A DNA stretch of 64,000 nt, taken from contig CXTY01000005.1 of assembly GCA_001404055.1 (NCBI GenBank), positions 434,001 through 498,000 on the forward strand, given 5' to 3'. Numbering within the stretch: the first letter of the stretch is position 1; every line of letters begins with the position of its first letter. Origin of the DNA: Roseibium album. GTDB taxonomy: Bacteria; Pseudomonadota; Alphaproteobacteria; Rhizobiales; Stappiaceae. The notes beneath the pieces are model-generated. The model was not told where the DNA came from, searched no databases, and saw only the letters and a list, made by a program, of their open reading frames with translations. The translations under genes were made by a program, and so were the position numbers. Shown here piece by piece: positions 20,132-29,371 of this stretch.

Positions 20132-21447
20132 TGGATCCGCTCATTCTTGGTCTTCTGGTCGCATTGGCCACAATTTTCGTGTTGTTTTCAGGTGTTTCTG
20201 TGGCGCTCGGCTTGCTGATTGTTGCAGCTGGATTCCTGATCGTCTTTGATGGCGCGCGTTCGCTTGAACTGATGCCAGAAATCCTGTTCGGAAAACTGGA
20301 TAACTTTGCCCTGCTGTCCATACCGATGTTCATTATCATGGGTGCCTCGATCGCATCGACCAGGGCCGGAGCCGATCTCTATGAAGCCCTGGAGCGGTGG
20401 TTGACGCGTGTGCCTGGCGGACTGGTTGTTTCTAACCTTGGTGCCTGTGCCTTGTTTGCCGCCATGTCAGGTTCGTCACCGGCAACTTGTGCTGCAATCG
20501 GCAAGATGGGCATCCCGGAGATGCGCAAGCGTGGCTACCCTGACGGCGTTGCAGCCGGTTCCATCGCCGCCGGTGGCACCCTCGGTATTCTGATCCCGCC
20601 CTCGGTCACAATGATCGTCTACGGCATTGCGACCGAAACCTCGATCGGTCGCCTCTTTCTGGCGGGCGTGGTGCCCGGTCTCATGTTGATGGGGCTATTC
20701 ATGGCCTGGTCGCTCTATTCTACCTGGCGCAGCGGAAACGCAGATGTCTTAAGCGCGGGTAACTACAGCTGGGCTGAAAAGTTCGAAATTCTACCGCGTG
20801 TTCTGCCCTTCCTGCTAATCATCGCCGGCGTACTCTACGCCATGTACGGTGGCATTGCCACGCCATCGGAAACGGCTGCGGTTGGCGCGCTTTTGTGTCT
20901 CCTGATCGCAGTGATCATCTACAAGCTCTGGAACCCAGCTTCGATTTGGGTGGTGTTGCGCGACAGCACGAAAGAAAGCGTGATGATACTCTTCATCATC
21001 GCTGCAGCAGGCGTTTTCTCTTACATGCTGTCCTCGCTTTTCATCACGCAGTCAATTGCCGAATGGATCGGTACACTGGACGTGAACAGATGGATTTTGA
21101 TGGCTGCGATTAACCTGTTTCTTTTGATTGCGGGTTTCTTTCTGCCACCAGTTGCGGTGATCCTGATGGCAGCTCCAATTCTGCTGCCAATCATTACCAG
21201 CGCCGGTTTTGACCCAATCTGGTTTGCCGTAGTGCTTACCATCAACATGGAAATCGGACTGATTTCTCCTCCGGTTGGCCTGAACCTTTATGTGATCAAC
21301 GGGATCGCCCCGGACATCTCGCTCAAGACAATCCTGAGGGGATCTCTGCCCTTCGTTGCCTGCATGGTGTTTTCCATTTTCCTGCTGTGTCTGTTTCCGG
21401 GACTGGCCACATGGCTTCCTGATGCAATCATGGGAGCAAGACTGTGA
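20131..21447 (+). CDS. dctM: TRAP transporter large permease subunit
   Basis: Large inner-membrane ion-coupled subunit (DctM), 438 residues with about 12-13 helices. Family signatures visible are NFALLSIPMFIIMG, CALFAAMSGSSPATCAAIGK, GGTLGILIPPSVTMIVYGI and the second repeat INMEIGLISPPVGLNLYVING. ATG 20131 starts within the dctQ stop codon; a longer upstream frame overlaps dctQ and is rejected. Its end overlaps the GTG start of matA by four bases. Confidence 0.92.
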   Translation: MDPLILGLLVALATIFVLFSGVSVALGLLIVAAGFLIVFDGARSLELMPEILFGKLDNFALLSIPMFIIMGASIASTRAGADLYEALERWLTRVPGGLVVSNLGACALFAAMSGSSPATCAAIGKMGIPEMRKRGYPDGVAAGSIAAGGTLGILIPPSVTMIVYGIATETSIGRLFLAGVVPGLMLMGLFMAWSLYSTWRSGNADVLSAGNYSWAEKFEILPRVLPFLLIIAGVLYAMYGGIATPSETAAVGALLCLLIAVIIYKLWNPASIWVVLRDSTKESVMILFIIAAAGVFSYMLSSLFITQSIAEWIGTLDVNRWILMAAINLFLLIAGFFLPPVAVILMAAPILLPIITSAGFDPIWFAVVLTINMEIGLISPPVGLNLYVINGIAPDISLKTILRGSLPFVACMVFSIFLLCLFPGLATWLPDAIMGARL

Positions 21448-22691
21448 GTTTTCTGGCTGATCTTCTGTCAACAGTCTTTGAACGCAGACATCGCCCTCGA
21501 ACCGCGGAGCTCGCCGACAATCGGTCGCTTCCCGCTCTGACCGCCGATCTGATTGGCGCAACGGGGGAAGTGTCCGGGTTGACCATGGCGCGGCAGATCC
21601 TCACCCGCTATGCGGCCATGGATAACGACGCAAAACGGGACTTCTTCCATCATCTTGCAATGGAGATGACTGTCTCGGCACCCGCAGTAAGTGAAGCACT
21701 TGAAGCCTACAAAAAAGGGCAGTCGAAAACCAGCTACCGAGCGTTCATGGCGGCCGTCGAGCCACCGCGACAGGAATTGATCCGGAGGCTCAATCAGGTT
21801 CCAGGCGCAACGCGCTCTTTGGTCAAAATGCGTGAAGACTTGTTGCAATTTGTGCGGGGCGACGATGCGTTGCAGGCGCTTGATCTTGATTTCCGCCATC
21901 TTTTTGCAAGCTGGTTCAATCGCGGTTTCCTCGTATTGAGGCCCATTAGTTGGGAAAGCCCGGCACAGTTCCTGGAAAAAATAATCGCCTACGAGGCTGT
22001 CCATGCGATCAACAGCTGGGAGGATTTGAGGCGGCGACTGGAACCCGCTGATCGCCGCTGCTTCGCTTTTCTCCACCCGGCCATGCCGGAAGAACCGCTG
22101 ATCTTCGTAGAAGTGGCGCTGACAAAAGGGGTGCCTGGATCGATTCAGTCGCTGCTGGCTGAAGATCGCGAACTGATCCAGGCGGAAGACGCAGACACTG
22201 CGGTGTTCTATTCGATTTCCAATTGCCAGGCAGGTCTTGCCGGAATTTCCTTCGGCAATTCTCTAATCAAGCAAGTGGTGGCTGACCTGTCTCTGGAACT
22301 GCCCGGGTTGAAGACATTCGTTACTTTGTCGCCTATCCCGGGACTAACCCGCTGGCTGGATGCAGAGGGGCTCGTTGAAGAGACTGACGATGACAGTCGG
22401 ACGCAGAGCCTGGCGGCAAGCTATCTGATGACAGCCAAGCGCGCAGACGGTTTGCCGCTCGACCCTGTGGCGCGGTTTCACCTAGGCAATGGAGCATTGA
22501 TTCACAGGGTCCATGCGGGGGCGGATACGTCGGAAAAGGGCATGCAGCAGTCTGCCGGTGTCATGGTCAACTACCTCTATGATCTGGCGAAAGTCACACA
22601 GAACCACGAGCAATTCGCGTCCGCCCACGCCATTGCGGCATCCCCAGACATCCGGTCGCTGAGCGCGGCCGCTGAGGAGGAAATGGCCTAG
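21444..22691 (+). CDS. matA: Malonyl-CoA decarboxylase
   Basis: Decarboxylates malonyl-CoA to acetyl-CoA, 415 residues. The N-terminal half is helical; the C-terminal half is the acetyltransferase-like catalytic domain, with RCFAFLHPAMPEEPLIFVEV, VFYSISNCQAGLAGISFGN, LIKQVVADL, TLSPIPGLTRWLD, and FHLGNGALIHRVH, which holds the family's catalytic His. The start is GTG in the GTGA overlap with the dctM stop. Together with MatB downstream it converts imported malonate to acetyl-CoA. Confidence 0.92.
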   Translation: MSFLADLLSTVFERRHRPRTAELADNRSLPALTADLIGATGEVSGLTMARQILTRYAAMDNDAKRDFFHHLAMEMTVSAPAVSEALEAYKKGQSKTSYRAFMAAVEPPRQELIRRLNQVPGATRSLVKMREDLLQFVRGDDALQALDLDFRHLFASWFNRGFLVLRPISWESPAQFLEKIIAYEAVHAINSWEDLRRRLEPADRRCFAFLHPAMPEEPLIFVEVALTKGVPGSIQSLLAEDRELIQAEDADTAVFYSISNCQAGLAGISFGNSLIKQVVADLSLELPGLKTFVTLSPIPGLTRWLDAEGLVEETDDDSRTQSLAASYLMTAKRADGLPLDPVARFHLGNGALIHRVHAGADTSEKGMQQSAGVMVNYLYDLAKVTQNHEQFASAHAIAASPDIRSLSAAAEEEMA

Positions 22692-22805
22692 AGCATCGCT
22701 TGTCCTTGCGGGCGTTTGAGATGCGCTAAATCTTTGATTTTTTTGCGGTTTCCAGCCGCATTTCAGGTTTCCGTTTTCGTCGGAGCCAATGAAGGAGCTT
22801 ACCCT

Positions 22806-24323
22806 ATGACCAACGCCCTTTACGACCAGTTCTTCGGAAAGCACGCTGGCAAGGAAACACCATTCCTTATTCTTGAGGACGGGTCCGTGGTTACACACGC
22901 GGAGTTCCTGAAAATTGCTTCTCAGCTCGCCCATGTGTTGTCGGCAATCGGGTTAGAGCCAGGTGATCGTGTTGCAGCACAGGTTCAAAAATCGCCTATG
23001 GCATTGGCGCTGTACGGTGCCTGTGTTCAGGCTGGAATTGTCTTTCTGCCTTTGAACACGGCCTACACAGTCGATGAACTGAGTTATTTCATTGAGGACA
23101 GCGGGGCGAAGGCAATTGTCTGTGATGGCAGAAGTGAACATTTGCTGGCCCCTGTTGCTGAGAAGCTGGCGGCTGAAATTGAAACGTTGAATGCCGACGG
23201 AACCGGAACACTGACAGACCGCGCAAAATTGATGCCGACTGAATTTGTTCCGGTTGAACGGACCGAAAATGATCTGGCTGCGCTGCTCTATACATCAGGT
23301 ACAACCGGACGATCCAAGGGGGCGATGCTGACCCAAGGAAATCTGCTTTCAAACGCGCGTTCACTTGCAGAGCAATGGAAGTTCTCGGCAGACGATGTCC
23401 TAATGCACGCACTGCCAATCTTTCATACGCACGGATTGTTCGTCGCCACCAACGTGACGCTTGAAGCAGGTGCTGCAATGATCTTCCTGTCGAAATTCGA
23501 TCAGGATGCCGTAATTGGGTTTTTGCCCAAAGCTACCACAATGATGGGTGTGCCAACTTTTTACAGCCGGCTCCTGCAGGATGAACGCTTCACCCGAAAT
23601 CTGACGAGCCATATGCGTCTGTTCATATCGGGCAGCGCGCCTCTGCTAGCCGAAACGCATGTGCAATTTGAGCAGCGAACCGGGCATCGGATACTGGAAC
23701 GTTACGGGATGACCGAAACAAGTATGAATACGTCAAATCCTTACGATGGCGAGCGCCGCGCTGGTACCGTCGGCTTCCCGCTTCCAGGTGTCGAACTCAA
23801 AGTCACCGATCCGGCTACAGGAGTGACCCTGTCCCAGGGCACAGTGGGCCAGCTGGAAGTTCGCGGACCGAATGTGTTCAAGGGATACTGGCAAATGCCG
23901 GAAAAGACTGCCGAAGAACTGCGTGAGGATGGTTTTTTCATCACTGGCGATCTGGGGAAAATAGATGAGGATGGCTATGTCCACATCGTCGGCCGCAACA
24001 AGGATCTGATCATCTCCGGCGGTTACAACATCTATCCCAAGGAAATTGAATTGGTCCTGGATGCTCAGCCAGGTGTTCGAGAAAGCGCCGTTATCGGTGT
24101 CCCGCATGCTGATTTTGGCGAAACCGTCGTGGGGGTATTGGTTGCCGATACAAAAACCGTTCCGGATCTGGATGCGATCTTGCAGACCGCCGGGGCGTCC
24201 CTGGCGCGTTTCAAGCATCCGCGAAAGCTGGTCATGGTGGACAGTCTGCCGCGCAACACGATGGGAAAGGTTCAAAAGAACATCCTTCGTGAGCAATACA
24301 AGAACGCGTTTGGGCCCGCTTAG
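22806..24323 (+). CDS. matB: Malonyl-CoA synthetase (malonate--CoA ligase)
   Basis: ATP-dependent ligase activating malonate with CoA; ANL superfamily, 505 residues. AMP-binding motif LLYTSGTTGRSKGAML, the motif ERYGMTETSMNTSNPYDGER, the adenylate-binding FFITGDLGKIDEDGYVHIVG and the C-terminal NTMGKVQKNILRE with its catalytic Lys are all present. ATG 22806 follows AAGGAG; the frame extends to 22716 without support. It ends the dctPQM-matAB operon, 114 bases after matA. Confidence 0.93.
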   Translation: MTNALYDQFFGKHAGKETPFLILEDGSVVTHAEFLKIASQLAHVLSAIGLEPGDRVAAQVQKSPMALALYGACVQAGIVFLPLNTAYTVDELSYFIEDSGAKAIVCDGRSEHLLAPVAEKLAAEIETLNADGTGTLTDRAKLMPTEFVPVERTENDLAALLYTSGTTGRSKGAMLTQGNLLSNARSLAEQWKFSADDVLMHALPIFHTHGLFVATNVTLEAGAAMIFLSKFDQDAVIGFLPKATTMMGVPTFYSRLLQDERFTRNLTSHMRLFISGSAPLLAETHVQFEQRTGHRILERYGMTETSMNTSNPYDGERRAGTVGFPLPGVELKVTDPATGVTLSQGTVGQLEVRGPNVFKGYWQMPEKTAEELREDGFFITGDLGKIDEDGYVHIVGRNKDLIISGGYNIYPKEIELVLDAQPGVRESAVIGVPHADFGETVVGVLVADTKTVPDLDAILQTAGASLARFKHPRKLVMVDSLPRNTMGKVQKNILREQYKNAFGPA

Positions 24324-24363
24324 AAATTTCTATTATTCCGGCTCTCGTTGAATGCTGGCTTAT

Positions 24364-24399
24364 AAAAAAGAAACACCCCCGCGTAACGCCGGGGTGTTT
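24364..24399 (-). terminator. Terminator between convergent matB and the SleB-type gene
   Basis: Stem AAACACCCC (24371-24379) with GGGGTGTTT (24391-24399), extended inward by GCG/CGC around TAA with one C-C mismatch. On the minus strand it is followed by six T (24369-24364), so it best serves the reverse gene ending at 24439; it may also slow transcripts from matB. Confidence 0.8.
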
Positions 24400-24438
24400 C
24401 TGGTTTAATCAGCTTTTAGAAGGTTCAAACGTGAACGC

Positions 24439-25686
24439 TTAGTTCCAGCCACCTGCATAGGTCTTGTAAAAAATGTGCAAGCCCACCTGACCGCGTTTGG
24501 CCATGGATTTGGCCCATCTCGGATTGACATATGTCGCGTGATAGTGGGTCGAAGCGTCGACCATTTTCAGGTAGCGCTTGCCGTCAAGTACGTCCATGGC
24601 AAGACGCTGTGCTGTTTTCCAAGAGCCCTTGGCCGAGATCCTGTCCTTGATACCGTCACATGCGAACGAGAATTGGCAACGGTTGCGCTTGTGCCGGTTC
24701 TGGTAGACCACACCGCAGATTGATTTTGGGTATGAAGGGTTCTTGACCCGATTGAGAACCACCTGAGCAACAGCAACTTGACCTTCTTCAGTCTCGCCGC
24801 GCGCTTCAAAATAGATCGCTTCAGCCAGGCAGCGCTGTTCTTTCTTGGTTCCGACCGACAACGGCAGGGGTTTTTGGGCCCACCAATGTGGATTGTCAGG
24901 GTCTTCCTCCGGGGGCAAGTCCTGTTCGTATTTGGCAGCACCAAACAACGCATCGAATGGTTCTTTGGTTTCCTTGACGCTTTCAGGCGCATAGGCGGAA
25001 ACCAGTGAGAAGCTCGCGGCCGCAGCATTGCGCGCCATCATGACTTTCTGCAGATCAAGCGGGCCGCCTTCCAGCAGACCGTCTTTTCCGGCCTTGGCCA
25101 GAAGCGACGTTTCCGTGGCATTGAGAGGTTCAGGTTTCACAAAAGCAACGCGAGGCAGATCTTCAGGTTTCTTTTCGGTCGAAATCAGGCTCGACATGGC
25201 AAAAATGTTACCCGCAGCCATGTCCGTGAATCGCCGATCCGGCGCCACGGTGATCAGGCGATCGCCCTTTGCGGATGTGTTGCTTTCAAGCTTCTCCGGT
25301 AATTCGGTCGGCAAAACGCTGTTGGCGACATCCTCCAGGCCCACAAGTGGCTTGGGTACGAAATCTTCATCTGCAGACGTAAGCATCAGCACCGGTGCAC
25401 TGGTATGATCCGGCACCGGGGTTGAAGCCAAAGCTAGCTGCGGCGTGAGCTTGGACGTGAAATTGGCCGGTTCAAGCGCCATCATCCAGCGCGGCGATTG
25501 TTCGCTGCGCGCGTTGATAAGGGCGAAGATATCTTGTTCACCAACTGCTGCACCGAGCCCAAGGTAGATCACGGGGCTTGCAACAAGCACGTTTTTAAGC
25601 CGGCGCAAATGCGCTCGGACCGGGTTATAATTTTGTGTCACTGTAGAAGATAACCGCTTTCCGTTGCGGGATTTCGGGCCAAACAT
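24439..25686 (-). CDS. Cell wall hydrolase, SleB family
   Basis: Membrane-anchored peptidoglycan hydrolase of 415 residues. A hydrophobic segment near residues 30-50 anchors it; a long low-complexity stretch follows; the SleB-like (Hydrolase_2) domain occupies the last 115 residues, with QRCLAEAIYFEARGETEEGQ carrying the catalytic Glu, then VAQVVLNRVKNPSYP and THYHATYVNPRW. Alphaproteobacteria carry such proteins without sporulating, probably for wall remodelling. ATG 25686 with GGAG upstream is preferred over a TTG at 25764. Confidence 0.86.
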   Translation of the reverse strand: MFGPKSRNGKRLSSTVTQNYNPVRAHLRRLKNVLVASPVIYLGLGAAVGEQDIFALINARSEQSPRWMMALEPANFTSKLTPQLALASTPVPDHTSAPVLMLTSADEDFVPKPLVGLEDVANSVLPTELPEKLESNTSAKGDRLITVAPDRRFTDMAAGNIFAMSSLISTEKKPEDLPRVAFVKPEPLNATETSLLAKAGKDGLLEGGPLDLQKVMMARNAAAASFSLVSAYAPESVKETKEPFDALFGAAKYEQDLPPEEDPDNPHWWAQKPLPLSVGTKKEQRCLAEAIYFEARGETEEGQVAVAQVVLNRVKNPSYPKSICGVVYQNRHKRNRCQFSFACDGIKDRISAKGSWKTAQRLAMDVLDGKRYLKMVDASTHYHATYVNPRWAKSMAKRGQVGLHIFYKTYAGGWN

Positions 25687-25920
25687 ACGCAGCCAACTCC
25701 AACTCGTTACACATCGTCCAATTACGCCGGACGGAAAATGCTGATGCTTTGTAAACAGCAGCAACGAGATTGAAGATGTCCGCTTAACCTTGAAAGACCG
25801 TTAATAAGAATAGAATTCGCAGGATTTCGATGAAATTCCCTGCTGAAAGCGTTTGGTATGGTTAATACTACTAAGTAATTAACCGTCAATTCAGGACAGC
25901 TTTGTGTGAATTGGTACCGA

Positions 25921-26904
25921 CTAGCGACCGCCGACTCGCAAACCGGGAGCCGGTCGCTCGCTCATCAGTTGTTGTCGGAATCGGAAAAGTGCCGCAGGTC
26001 GACCACCTGTTGCTGTCGAGGTTGCCCCAGTTGGTTCCACCAGATCGGCATTTTCCACCAGTCGCCGAAAATTCTGCTTGTGAAGATGGCGACCGGAGAT
26101 GGCTTCGATGGACGTTTGCAGATCGGTGAGCGTAAAGCTTTCCGGCATCAATTCGAAGATAACTGGCCGGTACTTGAGTTTGCCGCGTAAACGAGAGATT
26201 GCCGTTGCCAAAACCCGCCGGTGATCAAAGCGCATGGCTGCGCCCAAAAAAGGAAAAGTCTCGCGCTGCTGTGCAGCGGGCCGGCCATCTCTCTTTGCTT
26301 CTGGCACCAGTCCGGCTTCGTAAAGAAGTTCGAACCGCTCAAGAGCACGTTCTTCATCCCAGTTTGCGGTTTCGGTTCCAAAGGCCAGGTGAATGCGTTC
26401 TTTCCGGCCTAGCGCTCTGGGTGGTTCACCGGCAATCGGCGGTTCATCAGCCCAGGCATCGAGCGCAGGCAGGATCTCTCTGTCCAGTAGAGCAGGGCGG
26501 CCATTTCGCCAGTCTTCCCAGGGAAAATAGTCGTACCAGGAACGCCAGGCCGAGTTATGCCGCGAAAGAGTGTTCTCTGAGCCAGGTGTTTGCCGCGTCA
26601 GTGCCAGATAGCCGACCGACACCACGTGAGGGCCTTCGTCGCCGGACACGCGATGCCGTCCACGATCGCCGAACGTGTAAAGCTGTTCCACATATCCAAG
26701 ACGCAGCGCAGTCTGATTTTCTACCCAGGCACGCAGGCCGATCTCGAATGTTCTGTGATGAATAGGGTCAAAGGGGCCAAACGGTAGACCGTCTTGTACC
26801 GCATCGTGTACATCGCTCATATGCACGATCTGTGGCACGCCTTCGGCAACCGAAACAATAACGGCATTCAATCCGATCTCAATGCTGGCGTGCCGGTGAG
26901 GCAT
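25921..26904 (-). CDS. nadQ: NadQ-type NAD biosynthesis regulator (Nudix-like plus winged helix)
   Basis: A 327-residue protein of the COG4111 type: an N-terminal Nudix-like domain without a canonical Nudix box (about 1-150, with YVEQLYTFGD typical of NrtR relatives) and a C-terminal winged helix (about 235-315) with FTLTDLQTSIEAISGRHLHK then QNFRRLV, the hallmark of NrtR/NadQ DNA-binding domains. In alphaproteobacteria this family represses nadABC. The nadABC operon here carries a fitting operator over its -10 box 13.8 kb away. No similar site was found before nadQ itself. Confidence 0.83.
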   Translation of the reverse strand: MPHRHASIEIGLNAVIVSVAEGVPQIVHMSDVHDAVQDGLPFGPFDPIHHRTFEIGLRAWVENQTALRLGYVEQLYTFGDRGRHRVSGDEGPHVVSVGYLALTRQTPGSENTLSRHNSAWRSWYDYFPWEDWRNGRPALLDREILPALDAWADEPPIAGEPPRALGRKERIHLAFGTETANWDEERALERFELLYEAGLVPEAKRDGRPAAQQRETFPFLGAAMRFDHRRVLATAISRLRGKLKYRPVIFELMPESFTLTDLQTSIEAISGRHLHKQNFRRLVENADLVEPTGATSTATGGRPAALFRFRQQLMSERPAPGLRVGGR

Positions 26905-27049
26905 CTGTTCTCCAACTATCGCGCAAGGTGTGCCAGGGTTGCTGCTGCTTAATTCCCGGTGAAGACCGATACAGGTTCAAACCCGATCCATAATAATTTT
27001 TAGTCCGGTCGATTCGACCCCTGTCTTCATAAATGTCTCGAAGTTCACA

Positions 27050-27556
27050 TCAGTCAATCGGCATGACAAAAGGTGTGCCTTCAAAAGCGTTGGCGCCGCG
27101 ACCGATACTGCGGATAGCATCAATCATGCGCCCTTCACGGCCAAGTTTTTTATCTGCCATGGCAACGATGCGTGCATTGGGAGTGGCTGAAGGAGACCGT
27201 TCCCGCAACAGATCGGCGAGGCGACGTTCATCTGCTTCCGGATTAAGCGCGCAAGCCGCAACATAGGCTCCGGCTGTCGATCGGCTGATCCCGGCCCAGC
27301 AGTGGATGATCAGAGGTGCTTGCCGGTCCCAGTTTTGGATGAATGCAAGAAATTGCTCGATGTGCTGCTCGCTGGCTGGTGTTAGGCCAGCCACGGGATC
27401 GACGATATCGTTAAATGCCAGAAACAGGTGCCGCTCGGGCAAAATACCAAATGGGGTTGGTACATCCATTTCGGCATTGATCAGTGTCACCACTGTTTTT
27501 GCCCCGGTCGCGGTGACCGTATCAGGCAATTTTGATAGGGAACATACGTGCAGCAT
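27050..27556 (-). CDS. Protein tyrosine/dual-specificity phosphatase-like protein
   Basis: A 168-residue cytoplasmic protein with the phosphatase P-loop HCWAGISRS (Cys-x5-Arg, about residues 85-93) that forms the phosphate cradle, preceded by a possible general acid Asp in FNDIVDP. Substrate unknown; such proteins are common beside small metabolic genes in rhizobia and relatives. It lies 41 bases after the HD-domain gene and may share its transcript. Confidence 0.82.
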   Translation of the reverse strand: MLHVCSLSKLPDTVTATGAKTVVTLINAEMDVPTPFGILPERHLFLAFNDIVDPVAGLTPASEQHIEQFLAFIQNWDRQAPLIIHCWAGISRSTAGAYVAACALNPEADERRLADLLRERSPSATPNARIVAMADKKLGREGRMIDAIRSIGRGANAFEGTPFVMPID

Positions 27557-27597
27557 TTCGAGACCAGATTATTCAGTTGTGAGTTCGAACCCTAGAG

Positions 27598-28275
27598 CTA
27601 TTCGCTAGTAAGGTCACCCGGCTGAGTGATGGCTTTTTGATTTTTCCCGCCTTCACGAAGCGCTTCGATCTCATCAAAACGTTGCATGAACTTTTCCTGC
27701 GCCTTGGCGACGGGGAGCGGTTTCAAGCCAAGGTGCAATTGTCCCTCGCTGTTCTGTGGAAATCCACGGGGGCGTCCGAAAATCTTCGCGGCTTCCTGCT
27801 TCTCGAATCCGGCAAGCTCAACAGCCTCGAAATAGGCGCAGATGATGTCTGCCCGCTTGGCCAGTTTTTTCACCGTTTGCGGTATTTCGGCAGGGAGACC
27901 GAATCGCAGATGGATCGCCCCTTGCAATCGTGCCTCGACACCTTTGTAGGCTTCGCCAATGACCGCCTTGAAGGGCGAAATCATGTCGCCGATAACATAC
28001 TCGGGCGCATCATGAAGCAGAACCGCAAGGCGCCAGTGGGGCGGGAGATCCGGTTTCAAGGTGCGTGCAATGTCTTCCACGACCAGTGAGTGTTCTGCGA
28101 CAGAAAATGCGTGATCGCCGTAGGTCTGGCCGTTCCATCGCGCCACTCTGGCGAGACCGTGCGCAATGTCGGAAATTTCAACGTCGAGAGGCGAAGGGTC
28201 CAAAAGATTCAGGCGCCTTCCGGACAGCATGCGTTGCCACGCGCGCGGGGGTTTATCAGAGCGGGAAGAGGGCAT
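27598..28275 (-). CDS. HD-domain hydrolase, YfbR-like
   Basis: A 225-residue metal-dependent phosphohydrolase with the HD signature: H in GDHAFSVAEHSLVV, the HD pair in LAVLLHDAPEYVIGDM and a later Asp in KRADIICAYFE. The same arrangement occurs in YfbR, a 5'-deoxynucleotidase, so a nucleotide-monophosphate substrate is plausible but not shown. It follows ygfZ by 23 bases and probably belongs to one reverse-strand operon with it and the phosphatase gene. Confidence 0.82.
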   Translation of the reverse strand: MPSSRSDKPPRAWQRMLSGRRLNLLDPSPLDVEISDIAHGLARVARWNGQTYGDHAFSVAEHSLVVEDIARTLKPDLPPHWRLAVLLHDAPEYVIGDMISPFKAVIGEAYKGVEARLQGAIHLRFGLPAEIPQTVKKLAKRADIICAYFEAVELAGFEKQEAAKIFGRPRGFPQNSEGQLHLGLKPLPVAKAQEKFMQRFDEIEALREGGKNQKAITQPGDLTSE

Positions 28276-28298
28276 CGGTCCTCAAAACAAAATTAGTG

Positions 28299-29189
28299 TC
28301 AGTTTGCGGCGTCTGTTTCGGGCCAAGTGAAGGTGGCCCAGTCCGGGAGCTCTACCTGAATTTCCAAATCGCCGCACAAAATCGGAGTGTCGTTGTCTTT
28401 GGCTTGTCGAACCTTGTCAAGACGAAGCAGAGCAATGCCGATGTTTCTATCTTCCACAGTGGTGGAAGATCCCATCGTGCCGATATTTTTGCCAGAGGCG
28501 GTCAGTCCGGTGCCTTTTTCCGGAAGCAGCCCTTCGCTCGTGACCGGAACGAAGCGCTTTCGAGCACTGCCTCTATGTTGAACGCGCGAAACAACTTCCT
28601 GGCCGACGTAACATCCCTTTGAGAAGGAGACGCCGTTCAGTTGATCGAGGTCTGCATCGTGAGGGAAAATGTCCGAGTAGTCGTAGTCCTTGAGCCCTTC
28701 GGGTACAGCGCGTTCGATCCTGTGAAATTCATAAGTGGATTGATCAACCGGCTTGCCGCCTAGTTCCTGTGACAGCGTGGCGACAGGACCCACGAAACGT
28801 TGTCCGAGGTCGCCCAAACGTGGATCGGTGACACTCACATGCGCGCTACTGGCTTGCGCGGGCGCGCCCCAGGCTGCAACAACACCGGTTTCGTCTGATA
28901 ACAATTCCAGATCCACCTTGGCACGCAGACGGTAGAACCCCAGGCGTTTTAGGAGATCGGCAGCGGTACATTTTGGTGCATCCAGCAGATAGGCGTCTCC
29001 GCTTTTGTAAATCAGAAAGTCAAACAGGATTTTACCCTGTGGGGTCAGCAATGCGCTTGATCCTGCGCCTGTCTTGTCGACACCCTCAATATCCGCTGTC
29101 ACCAGGTTCTGCAGAAAATGGGATGCATCTGCTCCCGAAACACGGATCAATGCCCGGTCGGTAAGGTGGGCGAAAGAAATGGATGGCAC
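28299..29189 (-). CDS. ygfZ: Folate-binding YgfZ/IBA57-like Fe-S maturation protein
   Basis: Folate-dependent helper of iron-sulfur enzymes, 296 residues of the GcvT-like fold. The diagnostic motif K-G-C-Y-x-G-Q-E is present as KGCYVGQEVVSRVQHRG (about residues 190-206). The start is GTG at 29189 with AGGAG six bases upstream. Divergent from the dihydroorotase-like gene. The nearby NadA is an Fe-S enzyme, but no direct link can be read here. Confidence 0.9.
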   Translation of the reverse strand: MPSISFAHLTDRALIRVSGADASHFLQNLVTADIEGVDKTGAGSSALLTPQGKILFDFLIYKSGDAYLLDAPKCTAADLLKRLGFYRLRAKVDLELLSDETGVVAAWGAPAQASSAHVSVTDPRLGDLGQRFVGPVATLSQELGGKPVDQSTYEFHRIERAVPEGLKDYDYSDIFPHDADLDQLNGVSFSKGCYVGQEVVSRVQHRGSARKRFVPVTSEGLLPEKGTGLTASGKNIGTMGSSTTVEDRNIGIALLRLDKVRQAKDNDTPILCGDLEIQVELPDWATFTWPETDAAN

Positions 29190-29371
29190 AGGGCGCTCCT
29201 CAATAAGATGCGTGTGTAGCGTAAAATTCAGACCCTAGGCCAAATAGGCGCTTTGAAGCGCGTGGGCAAGATGCGGAATTCGCAACCTGCATCTGGTTCT
29301 TTCGCCGCTTGCCGCGTATAAGCCCGGTAAATTCATATCAAACGCAAGCAAACCATTGCCGGAGGTGCCTT

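Noticed and set aside
27573..27595. T-loop-like GTTCGAACC near the phosphatase gene start, as a possible tRNA
   Set aside because: No matching acceptor, D or anticodon arms could be laid out around it, and the space lies between two close reverse-strand genes.
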